From assembly GCA_021647375.1 (NCBI GenBank), contig JAKIUV010000006.1, positions 1 through 55,159 of the forward strand: a DNA stretch of 55,159 bases. Direction: 5' to 3'. The stretch comes from Robiginitomaculum sp. GTDB taxonomy: Bacteria > Pseudomonadota > Alphaproteobacteria > Caulobacterales > Maricaulaceae. Both the position numbers and the translations under genes were made by a program. The notes under the pieces were generated by a model. That model saw nothing but the letters and a program-made list of their open reading frames with translations, was not told the DNA's origin and ran no database searches. Shown one piece after another: positions 8,401 to 14,972 of this stretch (its first letter is position 1; the number at the start of each line of letters is the position of its first letter).

Positions 8401-8716
8401 GTTCAAACGGAACGGCAACATTTTGTGTGCCGGATTTATCAAATTCGCCGAGCGCCAAATCGACCCGACCTGAACCGCACTGCACTTTTGGTTGATTGTT
8501 CCAAGTGTCATCTGCGCCTCTTCCAGAATAGCCAAGTACTGTCATCATTATGTTTTTGTTGAAGTCAGCTTCAATCTGGTCTTCGGATATTTCTTTTATG
8601 CGGTGGCTGGTAATGTCATGCGACCACGCTTCAAGTACGGCACGATGTTCAGGCGGCAATGGCGGCGGGTTCTCCCCAATGGTTTTTTGCAAAAACCGTG
8701 TGTTAAATAACGCCAT
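5480..8716 (-). CDS. Fused restriction-modification enzyme (type IIG/Eco57I-like)
   Basis: A 1078-residue single-chain enzyme. The N-terminal region has a PD-(D/E)xK-like nuclease pattern: Asp86 (GRVDLALGEF), then Glu105 and Lys107 (VPFELKGAK). A helical linker leads to an N6-adenine methylase with SAM motif I DPACGSGVFLV (near residue 458) and catalytic motif GNPPYV (near residue 582), followed by a long C-terminal target-recognition region (DFGDIQVFEGVTTYPAVM, ..LKPWLVGRDLKKW..). This order is that of enzymes that both cut and methylate one strand of an asymmetric site. It sits as an insert between rsmG and parA, with its own RBS (GGAAAAGGGGGA) and the HTH gene coupled behind it. It is probably horizontally acquired defence; the recognition site is unknown. 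Confidence 0.9.
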   Translation of the reverse strand: MALFNTRFLQKTIGENPPPLPPEHRAVLEAWSHDITSHRIKEISEDQIEADFNKNIMMTVLGYSGRGADDTWNNQPKVQCGSGRVDLALGEFDKSGTQNVAVPFELKGAKTKDLDAIMSGRNISPVQQAWQYAVANEGTQWVMVCNMTELRLYAYGRGAGEYESWQLKNLTDPYEYAKFIRILSADNLLGGASKILLNKSRDADKDISEELYSDYKALRLSLIGEIRRNHPHINGRDSISYAQTILDRILFIAFAEDTGLLPEETLKKAYEFKNDYGDPVPVWQRFRALFAHIDKGYAPMNIPRYNGGLFQYDEAIEKLNLGDRVMEGFKDLGEYDFASDVRVTVLGRIFEQSITDIEELQQMGEGEFEAEAKKTTSVKGRRKREGVIYTPDYIAEFIVEQTIGKRLAELFSMSVAKYAKKGGVEDYKNIDWKGGKNPKEIEAWRDYRAQISKLKIVDPACGSGVFLVTAFDFLRAEYNRVNNKIAELDPTKRLDMFDADREVLTKNLYGVDVNEESVEITKLSLWLKTAKRGKVLDSLDDNIKVGDSLIGTSNMAYHKHDFDWLMAFKDVSQGKFDIVLGNPPYVRQERFKDLKPALKKRFEVYHGVADLFVYFFERGLRLLKDGGRLGYICSSTFFKTSSGAPLRSYILENGLIETMVDFGDIQVFEGVTTYPAVMGVKKGKPAKGMNTLFWTIDDLPEDNFAASFDKNAQKFDQHDLSPAAWKFEDPALTKLRIKLTKDRQTLKQVYGSPLYGIKTGRNEAFVIDKKTRDQLVKQDARSMERLKPWLVGRDLKKWRAEPQDQFLIFFPKGWTQTKYGVLSELEAWQNLSRDFPALSEHLYPYAAVCRKRTDKGDYWWELRACDYYDKFEAPKIVYGHFQNKPLYSFDEKNYFTNNKCYIFPNTGWFELALLNSSSLWFVFSRITTMMRGGYYEATTQNVVQLPIPDATNEQKEAIAVLAQACQSAAEQRYKIQQSVRQRIPDLCPDGQAAKLSNKLKNWHGFVDFAAFRKEIKRLYKTDIPLHERSDWEDWLGVERAKITQLTGEIAAGEAKINALVYELFDLTPQEIKLIEANT

Positions 8717-8822
8717 TATTTCCCCCTTTTCCGCAAGCTATACACAAACTAGAACAAATGTGAACTTTTTTGTATTTAGGGTATGGACTCTGTGTATAAA
8801 GTGAGTCAGCATTTGAGGCGAC

Positions 8823-8970
8823 ATTTGGAAATACGAATCGCCAAGGTTGCACCCTTGACGATTCTAGCATTTTCCAAATCTGCATCAACCCAGAGGTAGG
8901 CGCAGAAAAGAGATATGGTAATTTCTTTGAACCACTCATAGGTTCAGTTGTCAAGCCTACCTCATTTTTA
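8823..8970 (+). ncRNA. Candidate structured RNA (or structured leader) upstream of the Cys/His-rich small protein
   Basis: Two adjacent structures are visible. The first is a long imperfect hairpin: ATTTGGAAAT (8823-8832), GAATCG and CCAAGG pair with CCTTG, CGATTC and ATTTTCCAAAT, ending at 8879. The second has a perfect 9-bp outer stem GAGGTAGGC (8893-8901) / GCCTACCTC (8955-8963). This encloses an A/G-rich vs TTTCTTT arm and a GAACC-7-GGTTC hairpin (8929-8945), a three-way-junction shape. The outer stem is followed by ATTTTTATA, as in an intrinsic terminator, and the small gene starts 22 bases later. It could be a small RNA, a transcription attenuator for that gene, or a DNA-level element. 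No known RNA family was recognised. Confidence 0.4.
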
Positions 8971-8984
8971 TAAAGGTAAATGAT

Positions 8985-9191
8985 ATGGCTTATTACTGCG
9001 TTAACAAAAACGCGCAACCCACTGGCGAACACGAAGTTCATAAAGAAGGTTGCACCTACTATCCGGCACCGCAAAACCGCAAAGACCTTGGCTGGCATAA
9101 CGATTGCCATTCGGCGGTTCGCGAAGCTCGGAACCATTACACCAATGTTGACGGGTGTTATTGGTGTAGTCGACCCTGCCATACAAGGTAG
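8985..9191 (+). CDS. Small Cys/His-rich conserved protein, 68 residues
   Basis: The ATG at 8985 is preceded by AAAGG. The 68-residue product has many potential metal ligands or disulfide cysteines: Cys5, His16, His19, Cys23, His38, Cys41, His42, His51, Cys58, Cys61, Cys65, His66. The pattern YYCVNKNAQPTGEHEVHKEGC ... NCH-type block (NDCHSAVREAR) ... DGCYWCSRPCHT resembles a widespread bacterial family of small hypothetical proteins with no known function. The alternative long frame on the opposite strand is discarded. It stands alone between the restriction-modification gene and rsmG, preceded by the structured region at 8823-8970, and may be cargo of the same insert. Confidence 0.72.
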   Translation: MAYYCVNKNAQPTGEHEVHKEGCTYYPAPQNRKDLGWHNDCHSAVREARNHYTNVDGCYWCSRPCHTR

Positions 9192-9224
9192 ACTTACTCC
9201 CCCCCCATTGTTTTCGTGAGAAAC

Positions 9225-9480
9225 ACCCATGCGGTTCTCCGCTGCGGTACTTCCTCCATGGGTGTGGGAAGAAAAGTACGACCATTTCTTCCCCCATTTT
9301 TCATGGGGGAAGTACCCCGTAGGGGGGATGGGGGCGCACCCCAAGGGTACTTCCAAGAGGGCGCAGGCTTTTGCCCGCCTTAGCGCTTTCGATTTTATGC
9401 TTACATTCAGAAGCGCACAAAATGTGCGCGCCCCCATCGCCTGCGCTACGCTGCGGCACTTCCCCCACATGTGGGGGAAG
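9225..9480. repeat. Family A palindromic repeat cluster between the small protein gene and rsmG
   Basis: Facing copies are seen: CTTCCCCCAT-TTTTC-ATGGGGGAAGTACCCC near 9290-9316 with GGATGGGGGCGC after it, and an inverted copy GCGCGCCCCCATCGCCTGCGCTACGCTGCGGCACTTCCCCCACATGTGGGGGAAG ending near 9480 (given here as landmarks). The segment between holds TACTTCCAAGAGGGCG. A degenerate arm lies at 9232-9262. No gene is seen in 9192-9610. Confidence 0.75.
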
Positions 9481-9610
9481 AAAGAATCCGGTTTTTTCTT
9501 ATGCATTTCAGACCCCATACGCCACGGTTTTTGCTGGTGCGTAGACTCACCCCTCGCGCTCTCCTCAGCATAAATATTCTGCCTAACCCCGCTTTTTTTG
9601 TAACGATATA

Positions 9611-10240
9611 TCATTGGCCATTTTCCCGCACTGTTAGATTGGTGATGGTTAGGATTTTGGCGTTATCTGCTGTTTGGCTATTGGTTGTTGTTAGGGTGAA
9701 GTCGTATGTGTTTTGGGCGGCGGTAAGCTCGTCTTGCCAGTGGGCGCCTTTGGGGAACAGGGCTGTAGTCTGCGCACCCCAAAACGGCAGGCTGTATCCC
9801 AATAGCTTGGGCAGGGGGGCGAAAGCGCGGGCTGTGATGATGTCATAGGGCGCGGGCGGCAGGTTTTCGACCCGCTCTTGTACGGCAGTGGCGGGCAGAG
9901 CCAATTCGCGGATGACTGTGCGCAGGAAATTACATTTTTTGCCATTGGATTCGACCAGCATTATGTTTGCACCTGGCACCGCCTTAAGCCCTATGGCCAT
10001 AGCTAGACCAGGGAAGCCTGCACCTGCGCCCATGTCGATTATGGTTTTTGTATGCGCGGGCAACAGTCCGACCACCTGCCAGCAATCTAGGGCATGACGC
10101 AACCAAAAATCGTGTAACGTCGCAGGTGCCACCAAATTTATCTTTTTATTCCAACGGCTTAGCAGGTCATACCATATTTGGTAGCTGTCTAATGTTTCAC
10201 GTGAAACATTGGTTTGGTGCTGGAATTGTTCGGCGTTCAT
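9611..10240 (-). CDS. rsmG: 16S rRNA m7G527 methyltransferase RsmG (GidB)
   Basis: A 209-residue Rossmann methyltransferase. SAM-binding motif IDMGAGAGFPGLAMAI (about residues 68-83) and the LVESNGKKCNFLRTV acidic loop are typical of RsmG. It methylates G527 of 16S rRNA. Residues 11-16 NVSRET are encoded by the parS palindrome at 10193-10208, so a partition site lies inside the start of this gene. It follows mnmG in the same direction, but a 125-bp repeat now separates them (see 10238-10392). Confidence 0.95.
   Translation of the reverse strand: MNAEQFQHQTNVSRETLDSYQIWYDLLSRWNKKINLVAPATLHDFWLRHALDCWQVVGLLPAHTKTIIDMGAGAGFPGLAMAIGLKAVPGANIMLVESNGKKCNFLRTVIRELALPATAVQERVENLPPAPYDIITARAFAPLPKLLGYSLPFWGAQTTALFPKGAHWQDELTAAQNTYDFTLTTTNSQTADNAKILTITNLTVRENGQ
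10193..10208. other. parS centromere site 1 (inside rsmG)
   Basis: Perfect TGTTTCACGTGAAACA, the canonical ParB-binding palindrome, read in frame as NVSRET codons of rsmG. Confidence 0.95.
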
Positions 10241-10392
10241 CTAGGCGCTCCGTTTATAGCGCTCACGGCAGTTGAGCTGCGCTCAACGCCATTTTTGTTT
10301 CTTGGGCGGGCGCGCGCCATGGGGCGCGACGGCCACTTGGCCTTGCCTCGCTTTGCTCGGTTTTCTGGATAGCCTAACATCTAGGCGCTCCG
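10238..10392. repeat. Family B repeat with flanking 15-bp direct repeats at the mnmG/rsmG junction
   Basis: CATCTAGGCGCTCCG occurs perfectly at 10238-10252 and again at 10378-10392. The first copy holds the rsmG start codon, the second the mnmG stop codon. Between them is a 125-bp family B element, with CGACGGCCACTTGGCC and GCCTCGCTTTGCTCGG blocks at its right and TATAGCGCTCACGG at its left. Removing the element and one repeat copy restores mnmG-TAG-ATG-rsmG, so this looks like an insertion with target duplication. Confidence 0.8.
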
Positions 10393-12264
10393 CTTTAGAT
10401 AGGCTAGGACAGCCGACAAAGCGCCGGGGGTGACGCCTTCCATGCGGGCGGCCTGGCCGATTGTTGCCGGGCGGGTTGCCATAAGCTTTTCGCGCACTTC
10501 GTTAGAAATGCCGCCAATGGCTCTATAGTCCAGATGCTCTGGCAGGCGCAGGCCTTCGTCGCGTTTGAACGCCGCAATGTCTTTGGCTTGGCGCTCTATA
10601 TAGCCGGCATAGAGGGCGTCGGCCTCTAGGGCGGTGCGGATGCTTTCGGGCATGTCGGCCAGTTCCGGCCACACCGGGAGCAAGCTCTCTATGGTGGTTT
10701 TCGGATAGGCCAGCAAGTCGGTGAGCGTGCGGCGGACACCGTCTTCATTGACCTTGATGCCGAGCGCCTTCAACTCGCTAGGGGTTTTGGACAGTGTATT
10801 AGCCAGCTTGCGGGCGTCTGATAATGCCTGCATTTTTGCTGCAAAAGCTTGGCTGCGGGCAGGGCTGATAATCCCCAGATCCTGCGCCAACGGGGTCAGG
10901 CGTTGGTCGGCATTATCGGCGCGTAGGGACAGGCGGTATTCGGCGCGGCTGGTGAACATGCGGTAAGGCTCGCTCACGCCTTTGGTGATCAGATCGTCAA
11001 TCATCACACCCATATAGGCTTGGGAGCGGTCGAGAATGAACGGGTCTTTTTCTTGTGCCGCAAGCGCTGCATTTAGCCCGGCCATCAGACCTTGCGCCGC
11101 CGCTTCTTCATAGCCCGTCGTGCCGTTAATCTGTCCGGCCAGATATAGGCCGGGAATGCGGCGGGTTTCTAGCGTTGCCCTGAGTTCGCGCGGGTCTACA
11201 TAATCATATTCAATGGCATAGCCATAGCGCTGTACTTCCACATTCTCCAGGCCTTTAATGGTCTTGAGGAAGGCCAACTGCACGTCTTCGGGTAGGGAGG
11301 TGGAAATACCATTGGGGTAAATCACCGCCCCGTCCGGCGTACCGGGCAAGCCCTCAGGCTCCAGGAATATCTGGTGCTTGTCCCGGTCCGCGAAGCGGTT
11401 GATTTTATCTTCGATAGACGGGCAATAGCGCGGCCCGCGCCCGGATATATGTCCGGCATTGATAGCGGATTTCTCCAGATTATCTGCGATAATTGCGTGG
11501 GTTTTTGCATTGGTGAAAGTAATACCGCAGGCGATTTGTGGCACTTCAATACGCTCGCTCATGAAGGAAAACGGCACCGGATTTGTGTCTGCGGGCTGCA
11601 TATCCAATATGTCCCAATTCACACTGTCAAACCGAATGCGGGCAGGGGTTCCGGTTTTCAGCCGCCCCATTTTAAGGCCGCTTTTATACAGGCGGTCGGA
11701 CAATCCGACCGCCGGAGCTTCCACCCCGTCCCGTCCTTGCCGCCCGGCTGGAACCCGCTTGTCGCCAATGTGGATTACACCTTTCAGGAATGTCCCTGTA
11801 GTCAAAACGACACGCGGCGCAAACCATTCGCAGCCATCTTCGCCGACCACACCCGTAAGCTTGCCGCCCTCGACTATCAAATCTCGTACTGCCGCAGCTT
11901 CAATTGTCAGCTTGTCCCGTGAAAGCAAGGCTTTTTGCATGGCTTTTTTATATAGGCTCCGATCAGACTGGGTACGCGGCCCGCGCACCGCCGGACCTTT
12001 GGAGCGGTTGAGCAAGCGAAACTGTATGCCCGACGCATCGGCCACCAAAGCCATTTCCCCACCCAGCGCATCAATTTCGCGCACCAAATGCCCCTTACCC
12101 AGCCCGCCAATGGCCGGATTGCAGGACATCTCCCCGATAGTATCCAACCTATGGGTCAACAATAAAGCCTGCGCACCAGCCCGCGCCGCAGCGCTAGCCG
12201 CTTCGCATCCGGCATGGCCGCCGCCGATGATGATTACATCATATATGTTGTTTGCTTTGGGCAC
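10381..12264 (-). CDS. mnmG: tRNA U34 carboxymethylaminomethyl modification enzyme MnmG (GidA)
   Basis: A 627-residue FAD enzyme that, with MnmE, installs the cmnm5 group on U34 of certain tRNAs. The N-terminal FAD motif is IIGGGHAGCEAASAAARAG. Further family marks are CNPAIGGLGKGHLVREIDALGG, PGLYLAGQINGTTGYEEAAAQGL and the C-terminal LDYRAIGGISNEVREKL / QAARMEGVTPGALSAVLAYLK region that docks tRNA and MnmE. Full length. It is followed by rsmG and preceded by mnmE with parS site 2 in the short gap, the standard alphaproteobacterial order. Confidence 0.97.
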   Translation of the reverse strand: MPKANNIYDVIIIGGGHAGCEAASAAARAGAQALLLTHRLDTIGEMSCNPAIGGLGKGHLVREIDALGGEMALVADASGIQFRLLNRSKGPAVRGPRTQSDRSLYKKAMQKALLSRDKLTIEAAAVRDLIVEGGKLTGVVGEDGCEWFAPRVVLTTGTFLKGVIHIGDKRVPAGRQGRDGVEAPAVGLSDRLYKSGLKMGRLKTGTPARIRFDSVNWDILDMQPADTNPVPFSFMSERIEVPQIACGITFTNAKTHAIIADNLEKSAINAGHISGRGPRYCPSIEDKINRFADRDKHQIFLEPEGLPGTPDGAVIYPNGISTSLPEDVQLAFLKTIKGLENVEVQRYGYAIEYDYVDPRELRATLETRRIPGLYLAGQINGTTGYEEAAAQGLMAGLNAALAAQEKDPFILDRSQAYMGVMIDDLITKGVSEPYRMFTSRAEYRLSLRADNADQRLTPLAQDLGIISPARSQAFAAKMQALSDARKLANTLSKTPSELKALGIKVNEDGVRRTLTDLLAYPKTTIESLLPVWPELADMPESIRTALEADALYAGYIERQAKDIAAFKRDEGLRLPEHLDYRAIGGISNEVREKLMATRPATIGQAARMEGVTPGALSAVLAYLKRSA

Positions 12265-12340
12265 TTAAGTAAATCCTCTGGTTTGGGCTTTCCTATCGCC
12301 AATCTTGGGAAATGTCATGAGTTTTATGCGGTATTCGAAA

Positions 12341-12356
12341 TGTTTCACGTGAAACA
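12341..12356. other. parS centromere site 2 (between mnmG and mnmE)
   Basis: Perfect TGTTTCACGTGAAACA in the 106-base gap between the mnmE stop and the mnmG start. Confidence 0.95.
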
Positions 12357-12370
12357 TTTTTCGGGTCTGG

Positions 12371-13735
12371 CTATTTTCCAATGCAAAACTGGGAAAAAAC
12401 CCTGTCCAGCACAGCTTCAATATCCGCTTCGCCCGCCAATTCTTTAATGGCGTGCAAAGCCGCGCGCAAATCTGCCCCGGCCAGCTCCGGCGCTATGGCT
12501 AGGTTTTCAGACGCGCTTTCTATGGCGACCAGCGCCTTGCGGACGCACTCAACATGACGGACACGGGTCAATCCGGCTTGCTCTGTCTGGGCAAAGCGGG
12601 AAATAATTTCACGCTCAAGCGCCGTCTCCAATTCAGCAAAGCCGGATCCGGTTTCCGCACTGACCAAAAATGTTTCACGTGAAACATTTTGATCGGGTGC
12701 TGTGCCAATGTCCGCCTTATTATAAAGAACTAAATCACCCACAGTTAAAGCGCCCAGTACTTCATTGTTATTGCTGGTTAAATCTATGACACCAAGGCGA
12801 ATGTCCGCATCCCGCGCCCGTAATTTGGCGCGCCGAACGCCTTCTGCTTCCACCAAATCATCGGTTTCGCGCAATCCCGCCGTGTCCGAAAAGCGCACAG
12901 GCAAGCCGGCAATGTGCATATATATTTCGACAATATCGCGGGTGGTGCCCGCTTGCGCTGAAACAATCGCCGCATCTCTGCGGGCTAAGCGGTTGAGAAT
13001 ACTGGACTTTCCGGCATTGGGCGCACCGATAATGGCGATGTCCAGGCCGGAGCGCACTTTCTCGCCCCGATGGGAATCCAATAATGCGGATTTTAGTTTT
13101 GCGGCAAGTTTAATCAAACCGGATGATGCCCGGTGTGCCAATGCGTCCGGCACATCGCCCTCGTCCGGGAAATCTATTTCACCCTCCACCATGGCCAGCG
13201 CATCGAGGATAAGCGTGCGCCAGTCTTCATAGACTTTCCGCAAGCCGCCGCCCATTTGTCTGAGCGCCTGTCGTCTTTGTCCTTCCGTTTCCGCATCAAT
13301 CAGATCCGCCAAGCCCTCGGCTTCAGTCAGATCGAGCCTATCGTTTTCAAATGCCCGGCGGGTAAACTCCCCCGGTGCGGCCTGCCTCAGGCCGAGATCA
13401 TAAAGCGCCTGGCTCACGGCTTCTATAACCGCGACACTGCCGTGGGTGTGTAATTCGGCCATGTCCTCTCCGGTAAAACTACCCGGCCCCGGAAACCAAA
13501 GCACCAAAGCTTCGTCCAATTTATCGCCGTTTTGGTCTTTTAAAACGCGCAGGCGTGCCGTGCGCGGCGCAGGTAAGGAACGCCCGCTCAATGCGCACAG
13601 AACCGCTGCGGCTTCAGGGCCGCTTACCCGTATGACAGCCACCCCGGCACGCCCGGCAGATGTGGCCAGGGCAAATATTGTGGGAATTGTATCCTGTGCA
13701 TTCTGCATTTGTTTTTCACTTTCATAGTCGACCAT
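12371..13735 (-). CDS. mnmE: tRNA modification GTPase MnmE (TrmE)
   Basis: A GTPase partner of MnmG. An N-terminal formyl-THF-binding domain (IFALATSAGRAGVAVIRVSGP ... LHTHGSVAVIEAV) is followed by a helical domain and a G domain with G1 GAPNAGKSS, the TTRDIVE switch, G3 DTAGLRET and G4 NKAD. The C-terminal signature CIGK is present. The start could be ATG 13735 or ATG 13708 (MQNAQDTIPTIFALAT); the latter gives a more usual N-terminus. parS site 3 (12671-12686) encodes NVSRET just after the NKAD motif. Confidence 0.97.
   Translation of the reverse strand: MVDYESEKQMQNAQDTIPTIFALATSAGRAGVAVIRVSGPEAAAVLCALSGRSLPAPRTARLRVLKDQNGDKLDEALVLWFPGPGSFTGEDMAELHTHGSVAVIEAVSQALYDLGLRQAAPGEFTRRAFENDRLDLTEAEGLADLIDAETEGQRRQALRQMGGGLRKVYEDWRTLILDALAMVEGEIDFPDEGDVPDALAHRASSGLIKLAAKLKSALLDSHRGEKVRSGLDIAIIGAPNAGKSSILNRLARRDAAIVSAQAGTTRDIVEIYMHIAGLPVRFSDTAGLRETDDLVEAEGVRRAKLRARDADIRLGVIDLTSNNNEVLGALTVGDLVLYNKADIGTAPDQNVSRETFLVSAETGSGFAELETALEREIISRFAQTEQAGLTRVRHVECVRKALVAIESASENLAIAPELAGADLRAALHAIKELAGEADIEAVLDRVFSQFCIGK
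12671..12686. other. parS centromere site 3 (inside mnmE)
   Basis: Perfect TGTTTCACGTGAAACA within mnmE, again encoding NVSRET. Third copy within 2.5 kb, marking the origin-proximal centromere. Confidence 0.95.
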
Positions 13736-13820
13736 ATGCCGTATAAGCTAATGTTTTATAGGGAGCCAGCAAATATAATATAGCGGCTCCATACATCGAA
13801 ATGATATTATTGGAGAGTTT

Positions 13821-14828
13821 TTGTTGACCTGTATTTTTAGAACCTATGGTTATAATATAACGCTTATCAGCATTTTATTGGCTTCAGCCACGGCTCTGTC
13901 GTCGTGCCAAAGGGACTATACCCCTGCCAATCAAGCTAAGGGCGACGAGAGAGGCCGTAACATTACGTCATTTGACGCTAATTTTGCGCCACTTCCATCA
14001 GTTCTTGACCTTTTTGCTTGTAAACCCGCCGACTTGGCATTCGTTGCAGCGCACCGGGGAACTCATGAAGGCTCAAAATTTCCCGAAAACACACTTGAAA
14101 GCTTGCAAGCCCTACACGCCAAAGGCATCCCGTTCGCCGAAATTGATGTAGCGCGATTACGGGACGGCACACAGTTTTTGTTTCACGACGGCACTTGGGA
14201 GCGTGGGTCGACCGGGAAAGGTCCAATCGCCGTTACGAGCTGGAATGCGTCCCAACTGTTATTATTAAAAGATACCAATGGCGACCTAACCAGTTTTCGC
14301 CCAAGCGCCTTTGCCGATGTACTGGCCTGGTCAAAAGATAAAATGTATCTGGAGATTGATTTTAAGTCTTCCGTTGACGAAGCTAAAGTAATCGACAGCA
14401 TCCGTGCCGCCGAAATGTTGGATCAGGTGATTTTAATCTCCTACACCACAGAACAAGCCGTGCGCCTGCATAGATTAGCCCCGGACGCCGCTCTATCGGT
14501 CGGCATTTTCAAACCCGCCGACATTAAAACCCTGGAAGCTCTCGGCATCCCGACAAATATTATGACCGCATGGACGGGCAGGGGGCCATTGACCGAGGAG
14601 CTAGCAGGCGCTTTGCGCAAACGAAATATCCCGATCCTGGCCGGATCATTTTTCGACTTAGACGACAAACTACAAGCCTCCGACGATTTCTCTGCCTACA
14701 CAAAATACGCAAAACTCCCAGACCTAGTCGTAAGCGACTACGCCTTCGACACCCAACCAGTGCTTGAAATAACAGGGAGAGATTTGCGAGAGATGCAGAA
14801 GTGCTTGGCGGAGCGGTCGGGGAAATAG
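13821..14828 (+). CDS. Glycerophosphodiester phosphodiesterase lipoprotein
   Basis: A 335-residue GDPD-family TIM barrel anchored as a lipoprotein: hydrophobic segment ITLISILLASATALSSC with lipobox LSSC. Catalytic marks are AAHRGTHEGSKFPENTLES (HR..E), EIDVARLRDGTQFLFHD (E.D and HD) and a later LEIDFK acid pair. It probably cleaves glycerophosphodiesters at the cell envelope. No ATG is near; TTG at 13821 or 13824 after GGAGAG is the likely start. Divergent from mnmE across an 85-base gap. Substrate is not deducible. Confidence 0.85.
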   Translation: MLTCIFRTYGYNITLISILLASATALSSCQRDYTPANQAKGDERGRNITSFDANFAPLPSVLDLFACKPADLAFVAAHRGTHEGSKFPENTLESLQALHAKGIPFAEIDVARLRDGTQFLFHDGTWERGSTGKGPIAVTSWNASQLLLLKDTNGDLTSFRPSAFADVLAWSKDKMYLEIDFKSSVDEAKVIDSIRAAEMLDQVILISYTTEQAVRLHRLAPDAALSVGIFKPADIKTLEALGIPTNIMTAWTGRGPLTEELAGALRKRNIPILAGSFFDLDDKLQASDDFSAYTKYAKLPDLVVSDYAFDTQPVLEITGRDLREMQKCLAERSGK

Positions 14829-14833
14829 TTTTG

Positions 14834-14849
14834 TGTGACATATGTCACA
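14834..14849. promoter_or_regulatory. 16-bp perfect palindrome TGTGACATATGTCACA (candidate operator)
   Basis: The site has the form TGTGAC-N4-GTCACA, the same as the palindrome upstream of the BlaI/MecI-type regulator at 18902-18919. It also fits the CRP/FNR-family pattern TGTGA-N6-TCACA. It lies 125-130 bases before the YheO/DauR-type gene and just after the phosphodiesterase stop. Confidence 0.5.
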
Positions 14850-14936
14850 TCTTGTATATGTGTGATTTGGTTAAAACACACCCCCCAAGCTCTACTGAAA
14901 ACAACAAACTCTTTATACAATACATTTAATATAAAT

Positions 14937-14953
14937 ATAGACTTATAGTCTAT
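14937..14953. promoter_or_regulatory. Inverted repeat before the YheO/DauR-type regulator
   Basis: ATAGACT-TAT-AGTCTAT, 7-bp perfect arms, ends 19 bases before the ATG at 14973 in an A/T-rich leader. Its position suggests an autoregulatory operator. Confidence 0.4.
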
Positions 14954-14972
14954 TTAATGATTATTATTGGTT

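Noticed and set aside
8703..9614. 303-codon open frame on the minus strand
   Set aside because: It runs through family A repeats (FFPHMWGKCRS-type translations), antisense to the small Cys/His-rich gene and through the structured element; no domain is visible.
11459..12268. 269-codon plus-strand frame across mnmG
   Set aside because: Antisense shadow of mnmG; Ser/Pro/Arg-rich without motifs.
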